Assembly: GCA_021201825.1 (NCBI GenBank)
Contig: JAJQED010000016.1
Location: forward strand, 170,459 to 234,458
Direction: 5' to 3'
Length of the DNA: 64,000 nucleotides
Source: Alistipes sp.
GTDB lineage: Bacteria; Bacteroidota; Bacteroidia; Bacteroidales; Rikenellaceae
Within the stretch, counting starts at the first letter, position 1. Every line of letters begins with the position of its first letter. The position numbers and the translations under genes are program-made. The notes beneath the pieces are model-generated. The model made no database searches. It saw nothing but the letters and a program-made list of their open reading frames with translations, and had not been told where the DNA came from. Positions 1 through 7,188 of the stretch are shown here, in pieces.

Positions 1-103
1 TAGTTACTAAATGTCTTTTCAAAAATATGACCTCGCAAGTATCATTAAATTCTTTTAAGCAGGAGAGCAAGTCATAGCTTTCATTTAATGATGAAATTAA
101 CAT
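1..103 (-). CDS. possible partial reading frame at window edge
   Basis: A minus-strand frame is open from about position 244 to the left edge. Its first ATG is at 103 and its codon use looks plausible (the run includes YGYAGINKSMLISSLNESYD). No ATG lies upstream in the same frame and no ribosome site was recognised, so this is either the start of a gene continuing off the window or a 5'-truncated remnant. No family is recognised. It belongs to the AT-rich accessory region that continues to the tRNA-Cys gene. Confidence 0.25.
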   Translation of the reverse strand, partial: MLISSLNESYDLLSCLKEFNDTCEVIFLKRHLVT

Positions 104-304
104 CGACTTATTTATGCCTGCATAACCATAAACATCTTCACCGTTTGGAATAGACTCATTTATTTTAGTAATAAGATGTCTAATTCGAATTCTGGTACTT
201 TTTATAATAACTGATAATTTATTATTCCAAAGATAATTATAAAATCAAAATATTGTATTTTATTATTCCATTCCTACCCCGACCGCATAATACGGCCGAG
301 GCAT

Positions 305-757
305 TTATATCTTTTCTTCATACCCTTTATACCCCGACACATCGAAATCGTCCGTCACCATCATCATTTCAAAGGTCGTGGCTGGTTCGTGGTATGATAA
401 CCGTAGCTTTATCAGGCAGAACCCCGTGCGGTCATCGTATGTGTTTTCATAGGCCCACAGGAAACGAAAAACCGTAAAGGCGGGATAATCGTCTGTTTGC
501 TCATTATGCTCATGGTCTATAAGATGAATTTCACCGAACGATGCGGAGTTATCCTGTTCATTGGCTAAATATGTGTTCCCCTCTTTATCCCCGTAAAAGA
601 CTAACCGAGCATTTCTTGCTCGGTAATGTTCTGAAAAATCTTCTTCGTTGTGTACGACTTTAAGGATGATTAATCGCTGGATAACGTAGTAATCCTGTGC
701 GGTGGCATTCCCCACAATAAGTAGTAACGCACATAAAGTAATGTAAACTTTTTTCAT
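305..757 (-). CDS. secreted hypothetical protein
   Basis: A protein of about 150 residues with a clear Sec signal peptide (MKKVYITLCALLLIVGNATA, then Q), so it is probably periplasmic or surface exposed. I chose the ATG at 757 because it starts the signal peptide; an upstream in-frame ATG at 802 would put 15 polar residues in front of it. The mature part is acidic and beta-rich in appearance, with no family I recognise. It lies 99 bases after the lipoprotein gene at 857-1297 in the same direction, so the two may be co-transcribed. It ends in TAA and its only tryptophan codon is TGG. Function unknown. Confidence 0.6.
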   Translation of the reverse strand: MKKVYITLCALLLIVGNATAQDYYVIQRLIILKVVHNEEDFSEHYRARNARLVFYGDKEGNTYLANEQDNSASFGEIHLIDHEHNEQTDDYPAFTVFRFLWAYENTYDDRTGFCLIKLRLSYHEPATTFEMMMVTDDFDVSGYKGYEEKI

Positions 758-856
758 ATTGTTAGTTGTTAGATTTAGATATGGAACATAAAAAAACCTC
801 ACTCCGTTTCCGAAATGAGGTTGAACTTATAATATGATTAATAAAAAATATTGATT

Positions 857-1297
857 TCAATTTAATGGTTTAATCGTTCGGGAATCAAGATAAAATATGA
901 GTTCATCTTCATCATCAAATTCATTTACAAATACCTTAATGATTTCATTGAGGTGAATGTGTAGATTGTGAGGGTATTCATAATTACCACCCGAAAGACC
1001 TGTGCCTAAATAAATGACATTCGTATTTATGTTCCTTATATCATCATAATTATATTCTTTAATCCATGTCTGTTTTTCATTTTCAACCTTTATGGTGAAA
1101 TATTTACTGTTAGCAGTAATATACAAATGACCTGATGTGAAGTTTTCTATTTCATCAGCATCGAATGTGACTTCTGCTAAATATTCTCCAGCAATCGTTT
1201 CAATAACTGCTTTGCCGCTTTTACCCATATCATCATCAGATGAACAAGACACAAAGACTAATAAAGCCAGCAGGGGCAATAACAATAGTTTTTTCAT
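857..1297 (-). CDS. small lipoprotein of unknown function
   Basis: A 146-residue protein whose N-terminus is a type II signal peptide: MKK, a leucine-rich core, then FVSC followed by SSDDD. The cysteine after the hydrophobic core would be lipidated, and the acidic residues after it resemble the Bacteroidota lipoprotein export signal for surface display (inference). The rest is beta-strand-like and acidic; no domain is recognised. Its start codon follows an unusually long, hairpin-rich leader (1298-1550) that begins at a recognisable promoter. The gene ends in TAA and is followed by a second exported protein, so the pair probably form one unit of the accessory region. Confidence 0.65.
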   Translation of the reverse strand: MKKLLLLPLLALLVFVSCSSDDDMGKSGKAVIETIAGEYLAEVTFDADEIENFTSGHLYITANSKYFTIKVENEKQTWIKEYNYDDIRNINTNVIYLGTGLSGGNYEYPHNLHIHLNEIIKVFVNEFDDEDELIFYLDSRTIKPLN

Positions 1298-1550
1298 TTT
1301 TTAATATGAGTTGTTTGCCACCCAGTCCCGAATGTGACCGTTATCAAATAAAGAAAGCGTGGGACTGCTAACTTATTCAATCGGTAGGGCTCTGGTAAGC
1401 CGTGGACTTAAAACAAGCAACAGCCCACGCCACTTAACATGACGTGAGAGATACGTGCCTATTCTCGTCCAAATGAATTTACCAGATTCTACCGAGAGAA
1501 TAGAGTTAAACACTTTCCATGTTTTAACACGTATTACATCCTTTCGGATG
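1298..1550 (-). ncRNA. candidate structured leader RNA
   Basis: About 250 bases lie between a promoter-like TATCTTTG and the lipoprotein start codon. Read on the minus strand they fold readily. At the 5' end there is CATCC-GAAA-GGATG (1550-1537) with a GNRA-type tetraloop, which favours this strand. Next is an 8-bp arm (1528-1505), then CTATTCTC at 1459-1466 complementary to 1496-1503, TCGGTAG at 1381-1387 complementary to 1489-1495, and CAGTCCC/GGGACTG (1323-1329 with 1361-1367). The 1381/1489 and 1459/1496 pairings cross, which would make a pseudoknot. It may be a riboregulatory 5' leader or a separate small RNA; no known class is recognised. Confidence 0.35.
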
Positions 1551-1555
1551 CGCTA

Positions 1556-1563
1556 CAAAGATA
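1556..1563 (-). promoter_or_regulatory. Bacteroidota -7 promoter box for leader/lipoprotein unit
   Basis: On the minus strand this reads TATCTTTG, a perfect TAnnTTTG box. The expected TTTG at -33 is not clear. Transcription would start around 1550, exactly at the first hairpin of the leader. Confidence 0.45.
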
Positions 1564-1667
1564 ATCAAAACTTGGAAGCAAGTATCTCTTTTAGGCTGTT
1601 GCCGTATCAAAAGTAGTGCTAACTTTCAAAAAGTTGGCTATTGTCTTAGCCGAATGATATTACGATA

Positions 1668-1952
1668 TTACTCGAACGAGCGCACAATCATCGAGATTAC
1701 CTCGTCCATCCTTATGGCTTGTCCGCTCGTTGTACGGCCCCACCAATAGCAACCGCAGTCCTCAATAACAACCTCACATTCTTCTTTGAGCAGTCGGGCA
1801 AGGTAAGGCGTGACGAGCCACCATTCCATTACCTCGTACCACTGGCCGTACAGCGATTCATCGGGTATGGTTCCCGACTTAATCAGTTCCGCTACGACCG
1901 TACTCTGGTTGTGCAGTACGTTGTTCTGTACCAATTCTTGTTCTGTTATCAT
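1668..1952 (-). CDS. conserved hypothetical protein of mobile elements
   Basis: A 94-residue protein containing the run YGQWYEVMEWWLVTPYLA and later CGCYWWGRTTSGQAI. I recall proteins with this tryptophan-rich pattern in Bacteroidota mobile elements and phages, where they are annotated only as hypothetical; the function is unknown to me. All its tryptophans are TGG and it ends in TAA, in contrast to the neighbouring helicase gene. It lies downstream of a terminator-like hairpin (1982-2007), so it probably has its own promoter. Confidence 0.6.
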   Translation of the reverse strand: MITEQELVQNNVLHNQSTVVAELIKSGTIPDESLYGQWYEVMEWWLVTPYLARLLKEECEVVIEDCGCYWWGRTTSGQAIRMDEVISMIVRSFE

Positions 1953-1981
1953 AGTTAAATATGGTTATGATTAAACAAAAA

Positions 1982-2007
1982 GAACCGCCCCCAGCGTGGA
2001 ACGGTTC
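1982..2007 (-). terminator. rho-independent terminator (minus strand)
   Basis: GAACCG and CGGTTC arms around a C/G-rich loop, followed on the minus strand by TCTTTTTGTTT. It separates the 1668-1952 gene from whatever is transcribed upstream. The stretch 2010-2240 contains no supported gene. Confidence 0.5.
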
Positions 2008-2243
2008 CCGATTATCGGTTGCAGGCATTATGTTATACCGCGAAAAACGGGCGAGGTCTTAGGGGGTCGGTTCGTCGATAGAAGTACATATAAAGGTTAG
2101 GTGAGGTTCCAAGCCGAAAATCTTTGAGATATTGAAAAATTCGGAAGCCGTATAGATTTTTTATGTATGTCAGAAAAGGTCTTAATCGGAAAAATCAGAC
2201 AAATTCCACTTCTTATATAAAGTGTTTTGGGGAAAATAAAAAT

Positions 2244-2267
2244 CCCCCGACCGAAATGGTACGGGGG
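2244..2267 (-). terminator. hairpin, probable terminator (minus strand)
   Basis: CCCCCGACC pairs with GGTaCGGGGG across a short loop, with ATTTTTATTTT following on the minus strand. It is the second of three minus-strand terminator-like hairpins after the helicase gene. Confidence 0.5.
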
Positions 2268-2369
2268 TGTGTTTTACAATCAGGTTCCCTGTGCGGATTA
2301 TAGAGGTGAAAATTCATCCGAAATATTTTTTGAATTTCGATTACTCTATATAAGGGGATTCAATTTCCC

Positions 2370-2388
2370 ACTGAAAAAATATAGCGGT
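2370..2388. repeat. A-rich box, copy 1
   Basis: Reads ACTGAAAAAATATAGCGGT. Two close relatives lie at 4369-4388 and 4429-4447 on the other side of the helicase gene. The similarity continues on both sides: TTTCCCAC before it and a GGGG..CCCC hairpin after it. Confidence 0.5.
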
Positions 2389-2404
2389 GGGTAAAATGAA
2401 AAAG

Positions 2405-2426
2405 GGGGAACAGTATACCGCTCCCC
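2405..2426 (-). terminator. hairpin after helicase gene
   Basis: GGGGA/TCCCC arms with a self-complementary GTATAC in the loop; the minus strand then reads CCTTTTTCATTTT. It starts 18 bases past the helicase stop codons, so it is the likely helicase terminator. A related hairpin lies upstream of the gene at 4460-4487. Confidence 0.55.
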
Positions 2427-2443
2427 AATACTGTTATATATTA

Positions 2444-4252
2444 TTATTCATTGACCGCAACATATTTACTCCTGACAAGGGTAATGCAGGCTACGCTTTT
2501 GCCGTTTATTCGCCTTGTTCCCTCCTGCGTGTCAAATCACTTTTTAAGGTCGGTCGCTTTGGCCTTTTGCTCCAGCCCCAAGAGGTTATAGATTCCCTGC
2601 AATTCGGCCTTTGCTCTGGAAACAGGAATAGCCTTTTGTAAAGGCACAGTGTCCTTAATCAATTCCACTATTTTATAGTCTTTCGCTTTTACACTTCGCT
2701 TAACCAACTCGCGCCTGATATTGGACACATGGTAATTTAGCCTAATCACCTCGTCTCATCCTAAACCGTAATAGGCATCCCTTACAAGCGGATTCATACA
2801 TTCTATCTGCTCCAACCTGTAATCAGGTGTAAGGCATAAAAGGCCCTGCTTATCTTTGATGGAACCATATAAATCGAACAATGTTTTAAATGAATATCTC
2901 TGTGCACTCAATAACTCGATATTCTTCGGTGCGGTATATTCTGTGCGGTCGGTAATATTCAGGCCGTTTGTCTTTAACTCATGGATTACATTGGTTTGTG
3001 ACCGATAAATACCGTTTACCACCTTGTAATTGATAATCTCGTAGCTGGCGATGTTTCTGTCCACTATTACCCTGTTATCTCGTAACCTCACATAAGGTGC
3101 ATTTATATATGGCACTTGCTTAAATGTCTGCTCCCTGAATTGGTCTGGAACGGTATTCAATCAGTCGGCGTATTCCTGGGCCTGCATTAAAGCGTTGTGG
3201 GTGGATTCCTCAAATTCCTCAAGGCTAACATCGTTTTGGTATCGTGATACAGAATAAAGATGCACTATTTCGTTCTTATATGCGGAGTTCCTAATCCGAC
3301 CGCATATTTGGATAAACGAAGTCGAAATATCCATAAGGGTATGCTCCCTGCCTGCGTTGCTGACTATAAAAGTCTGGCCGTTGGCATCCTCTATATCCTG
3401 CCCCTCGAAACAGGTCGAGGTATAAAAGTTAATAGGCTTTACAGGGTCTAACGCTTTTGATATATCGAACCCTATCGGCAACTTTGCAAGGTTCTTCTTT
3501 AAGGTTTCTTCACTCCGTGAGCATATAACCCTTGTATCTTCTGGGGTCAGTTTGGCCGTTCGGATAATGCTCGAAATATCCTCCACGCTGTTAAGGAATA
3601 TATGATAATTTACTTCACCGCCTTTGCCTATTCTGTTTCGGCAAATACCAGCCATATATTCGAGGGGTTTATCGACTTTATGAGTGCGGATATTTACAGG
3701 TATGGCATCAGGTCATTCAATCCTGTACTCGGGCAGGTGTTTCAATTCTTCGAGGTAATATTTACGCTCAATCGGGGTGGACGAAATGTAGGTTACATTC
3801 TCGAAAAGCGGTGCGGTATCGAGAAGTCTGCGGATGCCGTCATAACGAAAGTCGTATGAATTGAAAAGGATATGCCATTCATCGACCACAAGGCGAACAT
3901 CTTTGTAAACATCGACACCGAGCGATTGCAAGGTATCGCATACCTTCTTGGTGGAATCGAACGTAGTCGCAATCTTAATCGTATCGTGGGTATCTAAATA
4001 GTTTTTAATCTCCTCGGTTTTATCTCCTTTTCCATATATACCCAGCAGGGTATCGCTGTGCTGTGCAGTCTTGTTGTCTATCAGCCCCACGAACGGCATC
4101 GCGATAATAGTGTGGGCGGGCTGGTTGATTGCCACGGTGGTGGCTCCGCAACCTGTGACGCCTTTCGACAGGACGCAATTAACAGGTATCTCAGACATTC
4201 AATCTGATAGGTACTTTGCACCCTCTGGTGCTGTTATAATTTGATTAGCCAT
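2444..4252 (-). CDS. SF2 helicase-like protein interrupted by five in-frame TGA codons
   Basis: One frame of 602 codons from ATG at 4252 to TAATAA at 2446-2441. TGA occurs at codons 18 (4201-4199), 180 (3715-3713), 364 (3163-3161), 499 (2758-2756) and 572 (2539-2537); no TAA or TAG occurs inside. Helicase motifs are intact and spread across the fragments: a Walker-A-like GVTGCGATT (about 31-39), motif II DEWH (124-127), SSTP (157-160), TSTCFEGQDI (278-287) and QICGRIRN (315-322). Each TGA sits where tryptophan reads naturally (for example YRIE-?-PDAIPVN, DLKK-?-FDTQEG). The only certain tryptophan codon is TGG at 126. There are no frameshifts, and no ribosome sites before the pieces. Two readings fit: a gene needing TGA-to-tryptophan decoding (recoded donor or readthrough), or a gene with five TGG-to-TGA mutations. 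Its exact role, probably element DNA replication or processing, is inference. Confidence 0.7.
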
Positions 4253-4368
4253 ATAAAATGAATTATAAAGGTAAAGGCACATCGTGCCATCTTCGGTTTC
4301 AATCTCAAAATTTAATCTGGATTTTTTCGGAGTATATCACTCCATCTATTAAGGGGAGGATGTTTCCC

Positions 4369-4388
4369 ACTCAAAAAATATAACAGGT
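4369..4388. repeat. A-rich box, copy 2
   Basis: Reads ACTCAAAAAATATAACAGGT and is preceded by TTTCCC as in copy 1. It lies about 115 bases upstream of the helicase start codon, so it may be part of its promoter or leader. Confidence 0.5.
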
Positions 4389-4428
4389 CTATTGAGGTGG
4401 AATTGGGAATTTCGGAAACAGACTGGCA

Positions 4429-4447
4429 ACTCAAAAAATATGGCGGT
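4429..4447. repeat. A-rich box, copy 3
   Basis: Reads ACTCAAAAAATATGGCGGT, exactly 60 bases after copy 2, and is followed by a GGGG..CCCC hairpin as copy 1 is. Confidence 0.5.
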
Positions 4448-4459
4448 CAAGTCCACAAG

Positions 4460-4487
4460 AAAGGGGACGGCATTTCTGCTCCCCTTT
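4460..4487. terminator. hairpin upstream of helicase gene
   Basis: AAAGGGGA pairs with TCCCCTTT over a 12-base loop. It resembles the hairpin at 2405-2426, in the same position relative to an A-rich box. The rest of the 4253-4695 gap is AT-rich and shows no gene. Confidence 0.4.
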
Positions 4488-4695
4488 AGATATTGCCTTT
4501 ACTTATCATCTTTTATGGCTATAAAATCACAAAATATCTGTTTCAGAGGGCAATTCTAATCCATAAATTTCCCCTCTCAACCATATATAAAATTACGAAA
4601 AAAACATGAGATTTTAAAATGGATGAAGATAATTTTTTATTATTTCTTCATTATTTCTAATTTTATGATTTTCAATAATATAAACCAACTATACT

Positions 4696-5241
4696 ATGGT
4701 AAAGAAAGTGATTTTACCTGAAAGCTTTGATTTTAATGGGGTTACTAAAGAACCACTAACGACCAGAGCAATTTTAAGGTTGGCAAGAGATTATTTCAAA
4801 GCGCAACCTAATAAGAGTATGGAGATGAGGGTGAAGATCCTTAGATTTTGCGTTTTAACCTATAATGAATTTATTACTGAGGGTGATGAAGCAGAACAAT
4901 TTACTATGGCTCTTTTTTGGAGGTTCTTTTATCATTTAAAAATGGAATTACTGGATGATATAAAATTCCACTTGATTTGTCATAAAATGAACCAGGACCC
5001 TTATATTCTTTCGGACCATAAGGTATGGGTCGGTTCACAAATGGATTTAAAGTCGTATTATACTGATACCGAATTAAGATGTTTAGAGCCAATATTTACG
5101 GAGGAGATATGTGAACGAGATGGTTTAAGTAAATTTACTTACGGTGGTGTAAGTCTGTGGAGGGAGCATCAATATTTAAGAATTTCACCTAAAGGTAGGT
5201 ATTATTATCCATATAAGGTTGTACCTAATGATGTGGATTGA
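4696..5241 (+). CDS. hypothetical protein of accessory region
   Basis: A 181-residue protein I do not recognise. It is mixed-charge, with no signal peptide or membrane segment, and carries aromatic-rich runs such as FWRFFYHLKMELL and GRYYYPYKVV. An upstream AT-rich stretch of about 150 bases could hold its promoter. It reads away from the helicase gene and toward the DUF3853 gene. Its stop is TGA; if TGA were read as tryptophan the protein would gain only three residues (W-S-L) before a TAA ending at 5250. All internal tryptophans are TGG. Probably a cargo gene of the integrated element; function unknown. Confidence 0.55.
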   Translation: MVKKVILPESFDFNGVTKEPLTTRAILRLARDYFKAQPNKSMEMRVKILRFCVLTYNEFITEGDEAEQFTMALFWRFFYHLKMELLDDIKFHLICHKMNQDPYILSDHKVWVGSQMDLKSYYTDTELRCLEPIFTEEICERDGLSKFTYGGVSLWREHQYLRISPKGRYYYPYKVVPNDVD

Positions 5242-5323
5242 AGCCTATAACCGCACTATATAGAATATTTGCGGAGTACTAACTTTAAAAAGTATTTGAA
5301 TGAGAAAAGAAAATTTTAGAGTA

Positions 5324-5343
5324 AAAGTTGGCGTTCCAACTTT
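5324..5343. promoter_or_regulatory. palindrome upstream of excisionase-like gene
   Basis: AAAGTTGG-CGTT-CCAACTTT is a perfect 8-bp inverted repeat, 63 bases before the DUF3853 start codon. A related TAACTTT/AAAAGT motif lies at 5275-5293. It is a candidate binding site for the gene product or for the integrase (inference). Confidence 0.45.
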
Positions 5344-5406
5344 AGCACTATTACGCACTGGTGCAGAACGACAGGGAGGTATTAACCTATTAGCTGAATT
5401 TAGGAG

Positions 5407-5676
5407 ATGGTAACTACTTCCTCCACTGAACTTCTGATTAGCTTGAAAGAGCAAATCGAGGTTCTGGCGGAGGAAGTAAAAAGGCTGTCGTCCGCTAACA
5501 CTCCTGCTGTAATAAAGGGTTTTCAAGGGTTGGCTGATTTTCTGGGAGTAAGCAAGAGTGTCGCACAAAAGATGAAGAATGAGGGGGTAATTCCTTATCT
5601 CCAATATGACAGGGTTGTGCTATTCCAACCTGACAAGGTTCTGGAAGCTTCTCAAACGCCAAAGTACAACAAATGA
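5407..5676 (+). CDS. DUF3853-like / excisionase-type DNA-binding protein
   Basis: An 89-residue protein with a coiled N-terminal part (residues about 8-28) and a winged-helix-like C-terminal domain including GFQGLADFLGVSKSVAQKMK and YLQYDRVVLFQPDKVLEA. This matches my recollection of DUF3853 and MerR/excisionase-like proteins of Bacteroidota integrative elements. It is preceded by TTTAGGAG, a fair ribosome site. It lies between a palindrome and the tRNA-Cys integration site, the expected place for a recombination directionality factor. No integrase is visible inside the window. The stop is TGA; a TAA follows five codons later. Confidence 0.7.
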   Translation: MVTTSSTELLISLKEQIEVLAEEVKRLSSANTPAVIKGFQGLADFLGVSKSVAQKMKNEGVIPYLQYDRVVLFQPDKVLEASQTPKYNK

Positions 5677-5696
5677 TGTGCGAAAATGTGTTAAAG

Positions 5697-5720
5697 GCTA
5701 CTTGAGAAATCGAGTAGCTT
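5697..5720 (+). terminator. terminator of the DUF3853 gene
   Basis: GCTACT and AGTAGC arms around TGAGAAATCG, then TTTCTT; 20 bases after the stop codon. Confidence 0.6.
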
Positions 5721-5805
5721 TCTTATTAAGAACTAAATTCTTACCTTTAAAAAAGATGACTGAGGGAAATTTAGAATAATTGTGTGTAGAACTGTGTGTA
5801 AATCA

Positions 5806-5846
5806 AAAATCACAACCATAATCTATTGATTTTCAGTTGTGATTTT
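5806..5846. repeat. inverted repeat beside tRNA-Cys
   Basis: AAAATCACAAC and GTTGTGATTTT form an 11-bp inverted repeat with a 19-base loop, ending 10 bases from the tRNA 3' end. It could be a terminator for the tRNA (T-rich on both sides) or part of an attachment region. Confidence 0.45.
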
Positions 5847-5856
5847 CTTTATTCTG

Positions 5857-5927
5857 AGGTCTGAAGCGGATTCGAACCGCTGTAGGAGGTTTTGCAGACC
5901 TCTGCCTAGCCACTCGGCCATCAGACC
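5857..5927 (-). tRNA. tRNA-Cys (GCA)
   Basis: Full cloverleaf on the minus strand: acceptor GGTCTGA/TCAGACC, anticodon arm GAGGT-CTGCAAA-ACCTC with anticodon GCA, and T arm GCGGTTCGAATCCGC. CCA is not encoded. The 3' end faces the AT-rich accessory region, fitting integration of a mobile element at the tRNA 3' end. Confidence 0.95.
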
Positions 5928-6060
5928 CGGTATCGGTTGCTTCCGGCGGAAGCGGAGCAAATATACGAAATATATCTTTCCGGCAAAAATCCTACGGCCC
6001 TGTATCGTCGAAAAACATCCGTCGGGCTTTGTTTATTAATGCCGGAACGATTAATATTGC

Positions 6061-7185
6061 ATGATCACCCGAATTACCCGGCCGATGATAATCGACGAAA
6101 TAGCCTTATCCATGCACCGGGGTTTAACCCCGAAAACAGCCGTCCACCTGCTGGAAATATTCGGTACTGCGGCGGCGGTGTATGGGGCGACCCGGAGGGA
6201 TCTGACCGATGTGGCGGGACTCAGGTACGATCTGGCCCGGGAAATTGTCGAAAAAAAGTTTCATACACAGGCCGAAACGGAATTGCGGCTTTGTCGGAAA
6301 AAGAGTGTAGGGCCGATCGGGGTCTCTTGCCCGTATTACCCGCGTTTACTCCGGGAGACATGCGATCACCCTATCGTATTATATACGTGGGGCAATACCA
6401 CTGCATTGCAGACTGATATGCTGGCGGTGGTCGGAACAAGGAAAATAAGTCAGTATGGTACTGCGGTTTGTGAAAAACTGATCGGAGGTTTGGCCGATTT
6501 GAAAAGCGGATTGACCATTGTAAGCGGTTTGGCCTACGGGGTGGATTCTGCGGCCCACAGGGCTGCGTTGGCATACGGTTTACCAACGGTAGCGGTCTTG
6601 GGGAATAAATTGCCCAGAGTGTATCCCGCAAGCCATACCATGCTGGCAGATAAGATAATTGAAAGCGGCGGGGCTATAATATCCGAGATGCATTCCGGTG
6701 CCTATGAGGGACGGACAAATTTTATTGCCCGTAACAGGATAATAGCCGGAATGTCGCGAGGAACACTTATTGTCGAGAGTCCCGAAAAAGGAGGGTCCAT
6801 GATCACGGCCGAGATGGCGTTCGGTTACGACCGTGCGGTGATGGCGGTCCCGGGTAGGATCACGGACGAGAACTCGGGAGGGACGAACCGTATTATCCGT
6901 TTGATGAAAGCCGTTGCGGTTTGCAAGGCGACGGATATAGTGAATGAACTCGGTTTGAAAAGTGCCATCGCCCTGCAAAATAAGTCGTCAGAAGAGCCGA
7001 TAGGAAATATAAATACCGGTGATCCGGTATTGGATTTGATAATCGATTCCATGGATGGGGTAACGGCCGACCATATTTCCGATCGTACCGGAATGAGTGC
7101 ATCGGAGGTGCTGGCCAAACTTTTCACCCTCGAGATGGAAGCAAAAGTCCGTAAATTGCCGGGAGGCCGTTACGTAAAAATTTAA
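6061..7185 (+). CDS. dprA: DNA-processing protein DprA
   Basis: A 374-residue DprA/Smf protein, which loads RecA on incoming single-stranded DNA during natural transformation. The Rossmann-like core is clear: AVVGTRK (122-128), SGLAYGVDSAAHRAAL (155-170), then GGAIISEMHSG, NFIARNRIIAGMS and GGSMITAEMA. An N-terminal helical domain and a C-terminal winged-helix-like part (ending GGRYVKI) complete the usual architecture. ATG at 6061 is used; a second Met (MIIDEIA) nine codons later is possible. tatD follows after 3 bases, so the two are co-transcribed. GC-rich like the rest of the core chromosome, unlike the neighbouring accessory region. Confidence 0.95.
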   Translation: MITRITRPMIIDEIALSMHRGLTPKTAVHLLEIFGTAAAVYGATRRDLTDVAGLRYDLAREIVEKKFHTQAETELRLCRKKSVGPIGVSCPYYPRLLRETCDHPIVLYTWGNTTALQTDMLAVVGTRKISQYGTAVCEKLIGGLADLKSGLTIVSGLAYGVDSAAHRAALAYGLPTVAVLGNKLPRVYPASHTMLADKIIESGGAIISEMHSGAYEGRTNFIARNRIIAGMSRGTLIVESPEKGGSMITAEMAFGYDRAVMAVPGRITDENSGGTNRIIRLMKAVAVCKATDIVNELGLKSAIALQNKSSEEPIGNINTGDPVLDLIIDSMDGVTADHISDRTGMSASEVLAKLFTLEMEAKVRKLPGGRYVKI

Positions 7186-7188
7186 AAT

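Noticed and set aside
1417..1602. Nine-base complementarity GCAACAGCC (1417-1425) with GGCTGTTGC (1594-1602) as part of the leader RNA
   Set aside because: The second arm lies upstream of the inferred promoter, so it would not be in the transcript.
2210..2315. 34-codon minus-strand frame after copy 1 of the A-rich box
   Set aside because: It runs through a terminator-like hairpin and shows no ribosome site or coding signature.
2444..4252. Four separate small genes instead of one interrupted helicase
   Set aside because: The pieces share a single frame, are joined by single TGA codons, lack ribosome sites, and split one helicase domain.
2444..4252. Selenocysteine at the TGA codons
   Set aside because: Five sites in a helicase, no cysteine-like context and no conserved hairpin placed after each TGA.
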